This document shows, one piece after another, positions 10,745-22,492 of a stretch of 64,000 nucleotides of DNA; the stretch's first letter is position 1; each line of letters begins with the position of its first letter. The notes below the pieces were generated by a model, which saw only the letters and a list, made by a program, of their open reading frames with translations, was not told the DNA's origin and did not search any database. Both the position numbers and the translations under genes were made by a program. This stretch comes from Epiperipatus broadwayi. Its lineage: Eukaryota; Onychophora; Udeonychophora; Euonychophora; Peripatidae. The stretch covers positions 62,001 to 126,000 of the forward strand of contig JAQFVV010013412.1 of assembly GCA_028023455.1 (NCBI GenBank), in the 5' to 3' direction.

Positions 10745-13253
10745 ATGGAATGTTATAATGATATAGATAATATACATAGCAATTCAAGCTTAAATTGTCA
10801 CACTCAGTCGTTCAACAGAAACGATAGCCGAAATCTTCATAGCTATAATAACAAATCTCAGGCTCCATCTGAGATCAAAAACCTTCCCATTAGCAATGCT
10901 AAGCACCAAATAATTACTGACAACATTAAAATGCAAGAAATTATACAAACTTCGTCAGTTATATGCAATAGCATTGGTTTCCCATCGGGCGAAATAACAG
11001 CCAATATTAATAATACATACGAAAACAGTAACAACACTCACCGTATTTCCCAAACTCCTTTAGGAGAAGTAAATAAACACAATTTATTCACAACCGCGAA
11101 ACACACTCAGAATAATTTGGAACAAAAAATAAAATACCAGCAAAATCTATCTGAAGAAAGGAAAAAAATTTTTTTTAAATCACCAGAGGTCACCAAATTC
11201 GCTGCTATATCACCAGAGACTGTCAACAGTATTTCGAGAGAAAAAAATGAAATAACAGATAAAAAAAAAATCAACAAAACCCATTCACAAACAAATGAAA
11301 ATTTCAAACTAGATGAACCTTTAATATCTACATCGTTCGCACATTTCAAAACAGACTCACAAATACAAACCCTCCCAAAAAAATCTATATCCTACGCTAA
11401 CGTTTCAAGTATCAACAAAGACGTTAAAACCGCGGAGACTAACTCTGTCAGCAATATTAATGAAATGCTTATAGGCATATCGGAATATGAAAGAGAAATC
11501 ACAACAGAAGATAATCAACACCCCCAATCAATTAAGATATTAAATTATAATAATATTACCGACGAAATGCATCAAAACATAAACTTTAATTTCAACAAAA
11601 CTATTCCAAACATGCTCTATAAATCTTTCCAAAATTATTACAATGACAAAACTCTAATCCTAGCAGTAACGAATGAAAACTTATCATTATACAAATTCCC
11701 CATGGAGTATTTATATTCCGTAATTAAACAACATGATTCAGAGTTGGGGATTTATCAAATACTAACACATCCTAATGACAGATATGTGGCAATAGAATTT
11801 AAGACCTGGGCAGACAGGCTCCAATTTAAAAACAATATTAAAATACTGGGAAATAAAATACTTTGCACTGTAGAAATGAACAGACCTATGATACTACAAG
11901 GGAAAATCAAAAACTGCCTAACAAGATTCACTGAACAAGAGCTCCAAAATATCCTCAATCCCTACGGCACTGTATCAAAATTTAAATTCCTTCCAGACCC
12001 CATCTTGAACGGAAACATAATATCAAATGCAGCAATCTTCTCACTAGCCATGAAAAAAAATGTTTCTCCCACTGACATCCCTACTGTAGTTAATGCAAGA
12101 GGTTCACCAATGGTCTTAACATTCAGGGGGGTGCGGCCTCAGTGCTTTCACTGTTTACAAAGGACACACTTTATAAAAGACTGTTTGGCACGTATCTGCA
12201 CTACCTGCAATCAAAAGAAAGGCAAGTTCCACCGCTGCAATGGAAAGAATATAGAAACAACAACTACTACAGACACCAAACAGTCACCTAAAACAGACAA
12301 TAATATTGAAAACCACACTGATAAACATAGGGCTTCAGCATCAAACTATACCGAATCTATAGACATAACTCCCACAGATGTAACACCAGACCACATAATA
12401 TCTGGAGATGAAGATCAAGATGAAAATCTTTCCCAACAAACTGAAATGGAATTCCACAACAATACAAACAAAAATAGAAATGATAAACAAACAACTACAT
12501 CAAGTACACCTCATCTCATTTCAAATCAATACACAGATAATATTCAGTCAATAAACAGTACAACATTGGAAAAAAAGGGCTATGAATCAATGCTTGACAA
12601 TCCTTCAGACTTGAAATCACTTCCAATAGAAGAAACAGACACCAGAATCAAAATAGACAAAAATAACACCCAATCACCTAGAAAGTCACAAAGTAAACAA
12701 TATACAATCTCCACATCCTCAAAAAGAAAGTAGCAAAACCAATAAACGAAGGAAAAAATTCAATCCAGCACACACCAAAACTCCAAACCTGGGGGAAAAG
12801 GATGGTTTATCTGGACATTGGAATCAGGATCTTTCACAAGAAGTAGAGCTAACACGACAAGCTATACCAAATATTAATAAACGGAAATCAGATGTTCCGG
12901 ATAAATCAAGCTCAGATGATGATATAAATTCTGGGTTTATAACACAACTACCTACATTAAAACCAGATTCACAAGAATCACAAAGTAAACACAAAGTGTC
13001 ATGGGAAAAAAAGAAAAGAAAAACCACTGAGCACTCTGATACAGATTCAGCACCAATGGAAGATGATCCCTATTTGGAATTACCAGATTCTATGGAAAAT
13101 GAGGACCTTCCAGTACTCATGGAATCAAATCTACATCAACTCTCATCGGAAGAAACATCAGATCAAGAAATCAATTATAGTCATTTACTTCCAAATTCTC
13201 CCCGAGACCAGGGGCCGGCTGGAGGGGCAGGGACACTATATTATGAACTATAA
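10745..13253 (+). pseudogene. LINE ORF1 (gag-like, CCHC zinc knuckle), one frameshift
   Basis: The first frame opens at ATG 10745 and runs 662 codons to 12733. It has a low-complexity Asn/Ser/Thr-rich N-terminal third, then a nucleic-acid-binding middle (about residues 290-460, including RYVAIEFKTW). A CCHC knuckle follows at about residues 467-480 (CFHCLQRTHFIKDC), and a second Cys/His cluster comes directly after (CTTCNQKKGKFHRC). Past the stop, the next frame is open from about 12720 to the TAA at 13251-13253 and is rich in Ser, Asp and Lys, like the C-terminus of the LINE ORF1 at 39878-40615. The intact protein was therefore probably about 836 residues, broken by a one-base slip in the A5 run at 12721-12725. 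It would bind the element RNA in the retrotransposition particle. Confidence 0.88.
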
Positions 13254-16200
13254 AATTGCAGGGATTAATGTCCGTGGCCTCAACTCATTGGCCCGTGCTC
13301 ACGCAATTAGAAATTGGATAAGCATTAACTCTCCCCACATCCTTCTAATGGGGGAAACCAAATTCCATAATAACACTGACACTAAAATAGAAACATTAAT
13401 TGCCACTATGGGCTTCACTAAATTTTCAGTTGGACACTCAGCAGCTGGAGGGGTTGGAGTATTAATTAACAAAAAATTTCCTCCAAACAAATTCTGTATT
13501 CTCTATTTGGATAACAACTTAATCTTATTAGAAATAGACTATTGGGGCTACAGCATAAATCTAGCTTATATATACACTTCAAACAATCCTACTATCTATC
13601 ACAAAATAATTCAGATTCTAAATGCTATCCTTAGCAACAAATCAGGCTCTTTACTTATATTGGGAGATTTTAACACCACATATAGTCGCTTTAACCTAAA
13701 ATTTCTTCCACTGATAAATAGAAACTTGATGTGTGGGGAAGGATTCCTTCCTCCCGGATCCTACTCCTTTTACACCAAATCCCACCAAACCCTAATAGAC
13801 CTATTATATTATTCACCAGATTTACATTTTCATCTAAATGCAAAACTTTTACCGGTGTTGTTTTCGGACCATATGGCCCTTGTAGTTACTCTTGAAACCA
13901 TGGCTGGCCTCCCAACCCCAGAGGCTCTTCACAAAACCATGCGGATGGTAACAAAATCAAACCTGACAGAGGCCATAGTGTCCGAATCTTATATATATTT
14001 TCACAAAATCAACATCCTTTCAAGACCAGCTGAAGAAGCCTGGTTTTCATTTATAGGCATCCTACAGACAATATTAAAACACCACACCATGAAAGTCAAA
14101 GGCCCTAATGGCCTCTTCAGAGATCTTCTACAAATAGAGAATCAGCTTCAGATGCTCCAAAGTCAACCTATCAAAACACAAGATATATATAGTCTTAAAA
14201 ACCTATACCGATCAAGACAAAAATCCCTGGTGGAATACTTATCCATTAGGAGAGCCAAATGTTATTTATCACAACAACATCACTGGACAAAAGGCTACTT
14301 GAGATGGGCACTTGGAGGGAAAAATAACAAAATCACTCCCACCTCCATCATTGCAGATGGGAAAACCTTACTGGGAACACCGATGATGAACACAATAAAA
14401 GATCACTTCCGGCAAAGAATGCAAACCACAATCTTCAATGGCACACAACCCTGGTCTGAAGTTGATCCACAGGTACCACATGGGATCACAGAAAACCTAC
14501 TCCAACAGAAAATATCTTCCCTTCCAGATGGTGTACATCCTGGATTACATGGGATTCCCAGATTTCTAATCCTACACCTCAATCAATTTGCAATTCCCAT
14601 AATGAAGAAGATGGTGGATTACCTAGCAACTGGTAGTAGAGTGATACCTAACCTTTACCCAGTGGCACTAGTTCCATTTATTAAAAAAAAAAAACCAGGT
14701 TATGGATCTCTCAAACATCAGACCTATTTCCATGACCCCCCTGTTAATTAAAATTGTAGAGTCTGTGATCAAAGACCTCATCCAACCAAATGTCTTAAAG
14801 CACATATCTAACAACCAATATTCCAAAAAGGGATCCTCTACTGCACATGCAATGGGCAACATAATCTCCATCATTGACTATGTCAGAATCCACCGGAAGT
14901 CAGGGCCGATAGCTATTCAACTGGACATTGCTACAGCCTTTGACTCGGTACATATAGACATACTCTTAAATATTTTGGCCGAGTATGATGTTCCTGCAGC
15001 TGCTGTCCAGATCATAAGCAACTTACTATGCAACAGGGAAATTTTTATCACTATGGATGGTAATATCACCTCCGGATTTAAACTGACTCAAGCTCTCCCT
15101 CAGGGTTCCCCTCTCAGTGCCCTATGCTTCATCGCATATATAAATCCTCTCCTGATGGATTTGGAAAAAAATCTACCAGGTCTTTTTATACCCAATTTAA
15201 GCAGAGAATTCAACACGTTTGCCTACATGGATGATGTAATGATCATCCTACCATCAAGAAAACATATTCCTTTGCTACAAACAATATTAAGCCGCTATTC
15301 TGAGAAATACAGGCTGCAATTCAACCCCAGCAAGTCTGCCTCCTGGCAAATTGTTTCAGGAAAGAAAATTAACACCCTCTTCTCTGCCAAGCCACAGAGA
15401 TATCTTGGGTTTCCCATATTCAAATCTACCACAGCAATGACCAAAGAGATTCAGGATAACATCCTAGAAACAACAAACAAATTCATCACTTCCTTGTCAC
15501 AAGTCTACCTTTCCCTCCCTGGCAAGGTAGCACTAATTAACATGAATGTGATGCCAAAAATAGCATACTTTCTTCCATTTATCAAATGCAACAAAAGCTT
15601 CATAAATAAAATAAATGGCTTGTGCTCAAGGCTTTTCTGGAAAGGTAAAACGGTCACGATCAGCCTCAAAGGCATTCAGCGACCAAGAAAGCTAAATGGT
15701 CTTGCTCTCCACTCCATTCAGGCATTGATTTACCAAAAAACCCACAATGTCATACACAACTTGGTAGCATCATATGGTTTTAACACAATTCTCCAAAAAA
15801 CTTTCCTTCAAAAGGTAACACCCACTGACCGACCCCCACCAGACAGACAAACATGGATCACTAGAAATACAAGCTTTATCATCAAACAGCACTGCCCAAT
15901 AAATGACTCCACATTCAATTCTAAAATATCATTATGGCAAGCATACACAATCCTCCATCCAATCTTACATCCTATAATCAACACATTTTATTACAATAAT
16001 CAGAAACTGGTATCCAACTTTAAAAGATGGAGTCTAGAGGCCAAATACTTAGACTTCCTCATTAAATACAACTTTAATGGACTACCTACTAATCACTTCC
16101 TCTTTTACAAATGTGGTCACAACATAGACCCTACTTGCAGCATTTGCATGAACGGCGATGAGACATTGTAACACCTTTTCTCACAATGTATGGGATTCAG

Positions 16201-16483
16201 AGTGATCCGAGAAATCATACTCTCCAACATCAATATAGATTTCCAACTGATTTCATCTCTAAAAGATAGTATCAATACTAAAACCTATCCAATAATACGT
16301 CTCTCGGTGTTTTTGAACTATGCCATATGGGTTACACGTTGTAAACTAATCATGGAACACCCACAACCTAATATAAAACAGGTTTTTTCCAAAACAATGA
16401 TTAAAATCCAGAAGAGAGACCAGCTCCTGGCATCGTCGAAAACATTTGAAGACACTTGGACATTATACAATATGCCAAACTAA
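13243..16483 (+). pseudogene. LINE ORF2: endonuclease and reverse transcriptase, two lesions
   Basis: The start is ATG 13243, overlapping the ORF1 stop by 11 bases. The APE-type endonuclease occupies about residues 1-220, with GINVRGLN, the catalytic-Glu motif GETK, LILGDFN and a terminal SDH. RT motifs follow: PVALVPFIKK, RPISMTPL, QLDIATAFDS (first catalytic Asp), LPQGSPLS and FAYMDDVMI (catalytic DD). A C-terminal zinc-binding motif (CSICMNGDETL then HLFSQC) closes the protein. The frame shifts at the A12 run 14683-14694. An in-frame TAA at 16169-16171 stands where the related LINE has Gln, so a CAA-to-TAA change is likely; the frame then continues to 16483. The protein would nick target DNA and prime reverse transcription there. 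With both changes undone in thought only, the length (about 1080 aa) is normal for this type. Confidence 0.92.
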
Positions 16484-16685
16484 CAACAAGGCAAAAGGGG
16501 GGGGGGGCTAACAATCAGATAACAAATATGTGAAAGATCTAATGTTCACACCATATTGGGCAACATAGACTCATCAGAATCCAAACGGAAACAACAAGAT
16601 AGTTTGAACAACAATGTAAACCCCAATTGTATGATTACACATCACTGTATACATTAGAAATAATAAATTATTATTGAAACTAAAC

Positions 16686-16706
16686 AAAATTAAGTGTTAT
16701 TTTTTT
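16686..16706 (+). repeat. right 21-bp target-site duplication of the LINE
   Basis: It pairs with 10589-10609 with one mismatch. Family X sequence resumes immediately after it. Confidence 0.9.
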
Positions 16707-17148
16707 CTTAGAATTAAAAGTTTTGGTTAGAAATAGATTTTGTTGTAAACAAGTATGTAATTAATGACCTCACCTACCTTTGGGTCAAGTTAAAAAGTTA
16801 TTTTAAAATCTGGCTAATTGAAATTGCACCAGATATAAAAATTAAGCTATATTTGGATTTAACTAATTAAAATTGTTTAAAACAAAATAGTTTTACAAAA
16901 ACCATAAAAGTTAAAAAAAAAAAAAACCATAAAAGTTATAACTGAAATGCTTTAATAATTTATCAATCTATAAAATCAAAATTACATGTTTTTGGAAAAT
17001 TAATTAAAACAGAATTAAGCAAAAGTTATAACACCTCAGATACTTATCAGCATATTTGAAATCAGATAGTGTGTTTGACAAAATTAATTAAAAATGTAAT
17101 CCTGGGGCAAAGAAAATTGTTGAAGGTGTTAAGCTGATAAGATGAAGG

Positions 17149-17156
17149 TATAAATA
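17149..17156 (+). promoter_or_regulatory. TATA box candidate in the family X repeat
   Basis: TATAAATA lies in GAAGGTATAAATAGGCC, in the type of context seen in LTR promoters. The corresponding position in copy 1 (about 2550) has decayed to TTTTAAAAAGGCC. It suggests that transcription once started in family X, reading rightward. Confidence 0.4.
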
Positions 17157-19357
17157 GGCCACATTTTGAACTAAGAAAAAAAAGCAGATAAAAAGAGAGA
17201 CGCCATTTTAAATAGTGTTTGCCATTAAAAAATCAAGTTTTTGAACTGAGATGACAGGCTAGAGGGGTAGTCTTGTCTGTCACTCTTTAATGAGATGATG
17301 GGTTTTTTTCCATCCAACACCATCATAACCAGGATGCTGATATAATATCTACAGCCTAATTGCTATAATATCTAAGGATTAACCACAAAAGAAGAGCATG
17401 CCTCAAGCCACCCAGAAAACTTACCAAGTTTCAGGTCATGCACATACTATGATCTGTAAATCATCTTAATCTGCAGAGCTCTGTATAATTTTCTGTTAAT
17501 TTTATACTATCTTCTTAAACACAAGTTAGCTAACAAACCACAAAATGTATTTTTTAAAAGTTAAAGTTTCTTTTCTATTGTGATAAAATCTTTAAATGAC
17601 CCACTTATTTTTTAAAATTTCCTTCTTTATGAAATTAATTAATGTTTTCAACTTTAGACTATATCACTGCAGTTATGTTTATAGTTATTTCTTAATCACA
17701 TAGATTTAATATTTATTATATGATATTTAATTTATGATATGCTGATGCTTCAAAACAGTGAACATTAAATATCAATATTTCAAGAAGAGATTAATAAAAT
17801 TTTGTAATGTGGCTTGTTTCAGTGGGAATTTAATTTTAAATACTAAGAAAGAGACTAATGTTGAGAAATGTTTATAAGTATATTTGCTATTTAAGTTATT
17901 TATTAAACCCCTTCAAATATACTTCCCCTTCCTTTTGAAGTCCTAGTCATTTGAACAATAACAAAATTAGATTGACCTGGAACAGAAAAAAATATCTATA
18001 ACTATTCACATCCATAGCATATATTTTATCATGCTACCTAAGAGTTGGCATTTATTTGATCAAGCTATTGTTCATCCCTGTAGAATATTAAATTTATAAA
18101 ATTATTTGCTTGGCAGATGTGATTCATTTACTTACATATTTTCTTATTTTGCTGCCATATATATTTACATCTTTAAGACCAAGCCTCAGTTAAGCCAGCA
18201 CATCTTTCTCCCATAGGGTAGAGCAGTTGTGTAGCCTGAGTTTAAGACCAGGTCACCATGTAAGTCACCAACTATTCCTGAACTAATTGTTCCTTTCTCA
18301 TGCAGCATAATGATCGGTTTCAAGATACCGGCATTGGTCGCAGAAAACCTTGACCTGCCAATCCATCCACAGAAAAACTTTAATATTGTATTGGTGGTGC
18401 TAAAGTGCATTGGTACATCCAAAACTGCCAACTATACCTCCCTATTTCATTTCTTTGAGCAATTGTCCGAGATACTCTTAAAAGCCCAGTAAATGTAATT
18501 TATTGTAGCTGATTTTAGGCTAAATAAATAAATATAAAACGGACGAGAAATGTACACCATAAGTGTTAACCAAGGTTTAGATCAATTACTGGTATTCAGC
18601 TACACTTTAAGAGGAGTTGTCATATGATCCACTATAAACATGACATAGTAATACGTTATTTATTTAATTGCCTGCATACATTTACATGTTTATTTAAATT
18701 TGTATAAATATTTCTATTCAAATTGTCACTCTGCAACAGCAATCTATGGCTATCATGAATATATAAGATGAACACCAGTTACATTCATCTTACTTAAATG
18801 TACTAATTATTTATTTTAATATCTTATAAAATAATCTGTTCAAAGAGCATACCTAAACACCCTTCAGCCATTAAACACCTGGATGCATTTTTATTTATAT
18901 ATAAGTTGTTATATATATATTTTGGGTTAAATTCCGATTTATTGGAGAAATTAAAACTTTAGTAAATTAACCAAATTCCTTCTCAGTCTCATTATTCAAT
19001 CCTATTCTATTATTCAATCCTATTCTAATTATTGATTATATGTTTATAGAATCTATGCATTATATGTCTCCATTAAGTTAGTTATTCATTAGATGCAATC
19101 AGTTAGTAATTTTAAATTATGAGACTCATTGTTTATCCCAGAAATATGTCAGCTGCAAATAAAGGAGCATGCTACATGTAGTTTCAAGGTGGTCATTCAT
19201 AGGGTCTTGGGTTTTGGAGTACTAGCTTATGAGTTGCAGTGCGGTCGGACTCAGGATGTTACAATCATAGTCTGGTCAGCTTCAGTCTCTTTTTTTGGAT
19301 TCTGAATTCTGTTACGTGAATGTGCAAATGTAATCGTTACAATGTAGAGCATTTCAA

Positions 19358-19383
19358 AACACTCACAGGTGATCTTAGTTTTC
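19358..19383 (-). repeat. continuation of the Y minisatellite beyond the X insertion
   Basis: The motif ACAGGTGATC...GATTACAA seen three times before 10134 appears here directly to the right of the X end. This is the evidence that X copy 2 is inserted inside Y. Confidence 0.5.
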
Positions 19384-19899
19384 TGATTACAAATTATTTA
19401 ATTTACTTATTGAAGCAATGGATCTGAAGTCCAATCCATGCTTCACATCTTCCTATAAACTTAATACTGTAGACCTGAATTAAGTTTATAGTTCAATATC
19501 AGCAGGGTTTTGCATTAGAGTTAAAAATAATGATGCTTATCAAATGTGTTTTACATTTAAATATTTTGTTTTAAATAAATTTCATTCTATTAATAAAAAT
19601 TGCTTAACCTATTAGTCAAACATATATATACATCTAGCGTATATATATGAGTTAATGCAAAATTCTGCTGAAATAAAATGCTTATTCTACTATAAAAAAA
19701 TAATATATTGTTGTTAAAATTTTGTTAAAATATTTAGTATGATTTGATTTTGAGATAAGCCTGCCAACATTTTCTAAAAGAATGTATAGTTTTAATTAGT
19801 GAGCCATTCAAGTGTAATTAAAGATGGCCTTCTCTTTTTTCTTTTTAATTAAGAGAATTCAAACTTTGAAGTAAGAAAGTTAGAGTAAAAAAGTTAAAG

Positions 19900-20450
19900 T
19901 TATTTTTAGAGAATGTTGCTTTGAAACAAAGGAGCATGGGGAGGCTTATCAAGATCTCAGATCATACAAACAATAGAAGGTAGCTGACAGAGAGGGTATA
20001 AATAGAAGGGAGAACAAAAGATTGATTATTCAGATTTTTCCTTTTGAAGGATTCAGTTGATTCTGATTTTCCTTGTGAAGGTGATTCTTTCAGAGTTTAC
20101 TATTGCAAGATTGATTCAGATTTTGTATTGAAGGTCATTCAGATTTCTCTTAGGAGAACTCTGTCAGATTTTGTTCGTGATTTTATTCCAAAAGTCTACA
20201 ACTGTTGTCTCAATCATAGAAGTTTGAACTTAATAAAATATATAAGTTTGATAGATTTACTATGTCGGTAGCAAATAAATAGCTTTGCCTATAGGTTAAC
20301 CATTCAAAATTAAATCCACTCAATAGTCATTGAATCTGTGTGTTGGAGAACTTTTCGTGAAACATACTACATATTTTCATTGTCCGAAAACTACATCTCA
20401 CGGTGGTAAGCCAGAACGCCGTAGGGAAAGACCAAGGAAAAGGGAGTAAT
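19900..20450 (+). promoter_or_regulatory. LTR-like promoter and polyadenylation region
   Basis: A good TATA box (GGGTATAAATAG, TATAAATA at 19997-20004) is followed 235 bases later by AATAAA at 20232-20237. Between them are short imperfect repeats around GATTCAGATTTT (near 20029, 20050 and 20110). TATA box, short leader and AATAAA within 250 bp is the U3-R-U5 arrangement of an LTR. No boundary, primer site or second copy was found, and no ORF follows. It may be another solo LTR or part of the Y repeat neighbourhood. Confidence 0.35.
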
Positions 20451-22281
20451 GTATTCTCTATTGAACTATTTCTTATGCTACCTTTTGTTCATTTTTTTCT
20501 ATTTGCTTAGTGAATTTATATGTATTTGTATGTAACCATTTTTATCAGACTAACCTTAAATATATATATATTGTGTGATCATCTATCTATATTAACCTTT
20601 TTCCTTCGCTATTCTTCTTACTAACCAGTGTAAATATTTAGTATTCCATTGGTTAAGTTTAATAGTTAATTTTTGTTCATTTAAAATCTCTTTCCAATTT
20701 TATTTATGTTTGTTAATTAAATAATCAGTTTTTTTGTGTAACTTGATCTCTTTGATAACCTCTTTTGTGCATTAGCTTATCACGATATCTGATTTAGTAT
20801 ATACATTTTAAATAATTTTTAAACTGTTTGTAGGAAGAATTAGAAATGTTAAAGATTTTTTTTTCGTAGTTATTAGAGATGAGTTGAAATTTTTAATAAA
20901 TTGGGAAGAAAAGAGTTAGACTAAACTTATTAACTGTTTTTATTGTCTAATTAGTTTGTTTCATTAATTTAGGGAATAGGGAGGATTATCTCATTAGTAT
21001 ATTATTGAAGTATTAATTAAAATATGATTTAATATAAAAGCTTGAGTTTTTAATATATTAAATGTTTATTTTTATTTTCAATATAGGAATAAGAAAAAAT
21101 ATTTCTTAGTATTTTGAATTTAACTATTTAGCTTTAGATTTCGTCCATGTTCTAGTGTTTAAGTTTTGGGGTTGAAAATAATTTATGTGTGGCTAGATAG
21201 TGTTGTTGGTTCATAATAGTTGAGACAGAGAATAGGGCAGAGGTATATATTTTGATTTAATATCTGGTATGGTTGGCCTTAGGTACTTTGCTATATTGAA
21301 GTTAAATAAAAATCATCTGAGTCACATTATATATATATCACTTGCAGGTAATGAAAATTTGCTATATTTTAACATAAATTTTTATGAGACTTATTACTAC
21401 TTTAAAATTTAGTTTAATTTGCTCATGATGATTTATGCCCAGTTTATGTTTTATTTTTGGATTAGATTTGCTTTAGAGCTAGCAGAAGTGATTAATATGA
21501 CTTATAAATAATATTATATTGAACATGTATTCATCAATTTATTCTCTATATAGCTTATATGCCTATAAATCAGATTATGTTTCAGATCAAAGCTGAAATG
21601 CACAATTATATGGTGGTATGAGCTGATGATTGACAGTCAGACTTCAGATACCAAGGCATATAAAAATACATAATCTGTGTGCTTTATCATGGGATTCATA
21701 CCAAGTACCAGTCCCCTTAATACCATACCCATTGCTGTTAAAAAGAGACTTTTTATTCCTGTTTATTGAACAACTAATTGAATATTCTAGATTCTCATGC
21801 TCCAGTTCTAAATATGCAAAAGGAGGTGGCCTTTAAACTATACCTATCTGAATAAGATGGTTGTCCAAGCTAAGAGTTATGGGATGGCCCTTAAAACTTA
21901 TCCATATTGGAATGATACAGCAAGAAGTATGTACACCTAAGAGTTTTCTAAGGACACATTTGCTCTGCTGACTACACCATTATATAATAAAATAGGATGC
22001 TAAACAATAGTTTCCTTCCATGAAACTGCCATAGATCAGTTCAGAAATATAGCATCTATAAGTATGTTTTAAGGAAAGCTTATAAATCTAATTTGCTAAG
22101 CTATCTATATAGGCATTTTTGATTCAAGGGAAGATTACAGCATATTGTGGATAAGTATAATACTAAATTTTAGCTTTATGCTGATTTTATCACTTCAGCT
22201 AATTAATAATTAAATATTTCATTTAAAGAAAATCTATCTTAAAGCATTTATAAGCTTTTAATTATCTAAGATGTGATATGT
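20451..22281. other. AT-rich non-coding stretch
   Basis: Nothing coding or repetitive is supportable. The longest open frames are short and lack coding character. Confidence 0.5.
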
Positions 22282-22492
22282 TGAACTATTTCCATCATTC
22301 ATGAGTAAATGTTGAATATACAGAAAATTTTAAACTTTATTAAACTTTCCAAGTACAAAAAACTTGTTAGTAATAACATACATATAGACAATACAGGTTA
22401 TTTGCTAACAAGTTTTTTTTATTTGGAAACTACATAAAGTATAAAATTTTCAGTATATTCAAAACTCATTCATAAATGATGGAAATAGTTCA
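22282..22492. mobile_element. foldback (hairpin) element of about 211 bp, MITE-like
   Basis: The arm 22282-22369 (starting TGAACTATTTCCATCAT) is the imperfect reverse complement of 22407-22492 (ending ATGGAAATAGTTCA). The arms are about 87 bp each around a loop of about 37 bp. Long arms with a short loop and no coding sequence are typical of foldback or MITE elements. No clear target duplication was seen at the edges. Confidence 0.65.

Larger units (their letters stand above)
10610..16685 (+). mobile_element. nearly intact full-length APE-type LINE (6.08 kb)
   Basis: The element has a 5' UTR of about 135 bp, an ORF1 with CCHC knuckles, an overlapping ORF2 with endonuclease, reverse transcriptase and a C-terminal zinc motif, and a 200-bp 3' UTR. 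It is bounded by a 21-bp target-site duplication. Only three disabling changes are seen: two single-base shifts inside A-runs and one nonsense codon. The endonuclease opening (NVRGLN, GETK) and zf-RVT-like end place it in the L1/Tx1-like range of APE LINEs; the exact clade was not determined. It is a relative of the two LINEs at 38854-47883, but its 3' end lacks their (TAA)n tail. Confidence 0.93.
10134..19341 (+). mobile_element. family X, copy 2: LTR-like repeat interrupted by a LINE
   Basis: The repeat starts TGTAATGGG and ends CGTTACA. Removing the LINE and one copy of its target duplication leaves about 3111 bp that aligns along its length with 1640-4814. Flanking tetramers are ATAT (10130-10133) and ATGT (19342-19345), three of four matching. 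An LTR-type promoter is suggested by TATAAATA at 17149-17156. The two X copies have diverged strongly, copy 1 being richer in CpG. Copy 2 often has TG or CA at those sites, as expected from methylation decay. No coding frame is supportable outside the LINE. Confidence 0.55.

Noticed and set aside
9545-19341. Y plus X as a single 3.7-kb DNA transposon with 30-bp terminal inverted repeats
   Set aside because: The ends do match in inverted orientation, but X has its own TG...CA ends in two copies and the Y minisatellite continues beyond X. Two related LTRs in opposite orientation explain this better.
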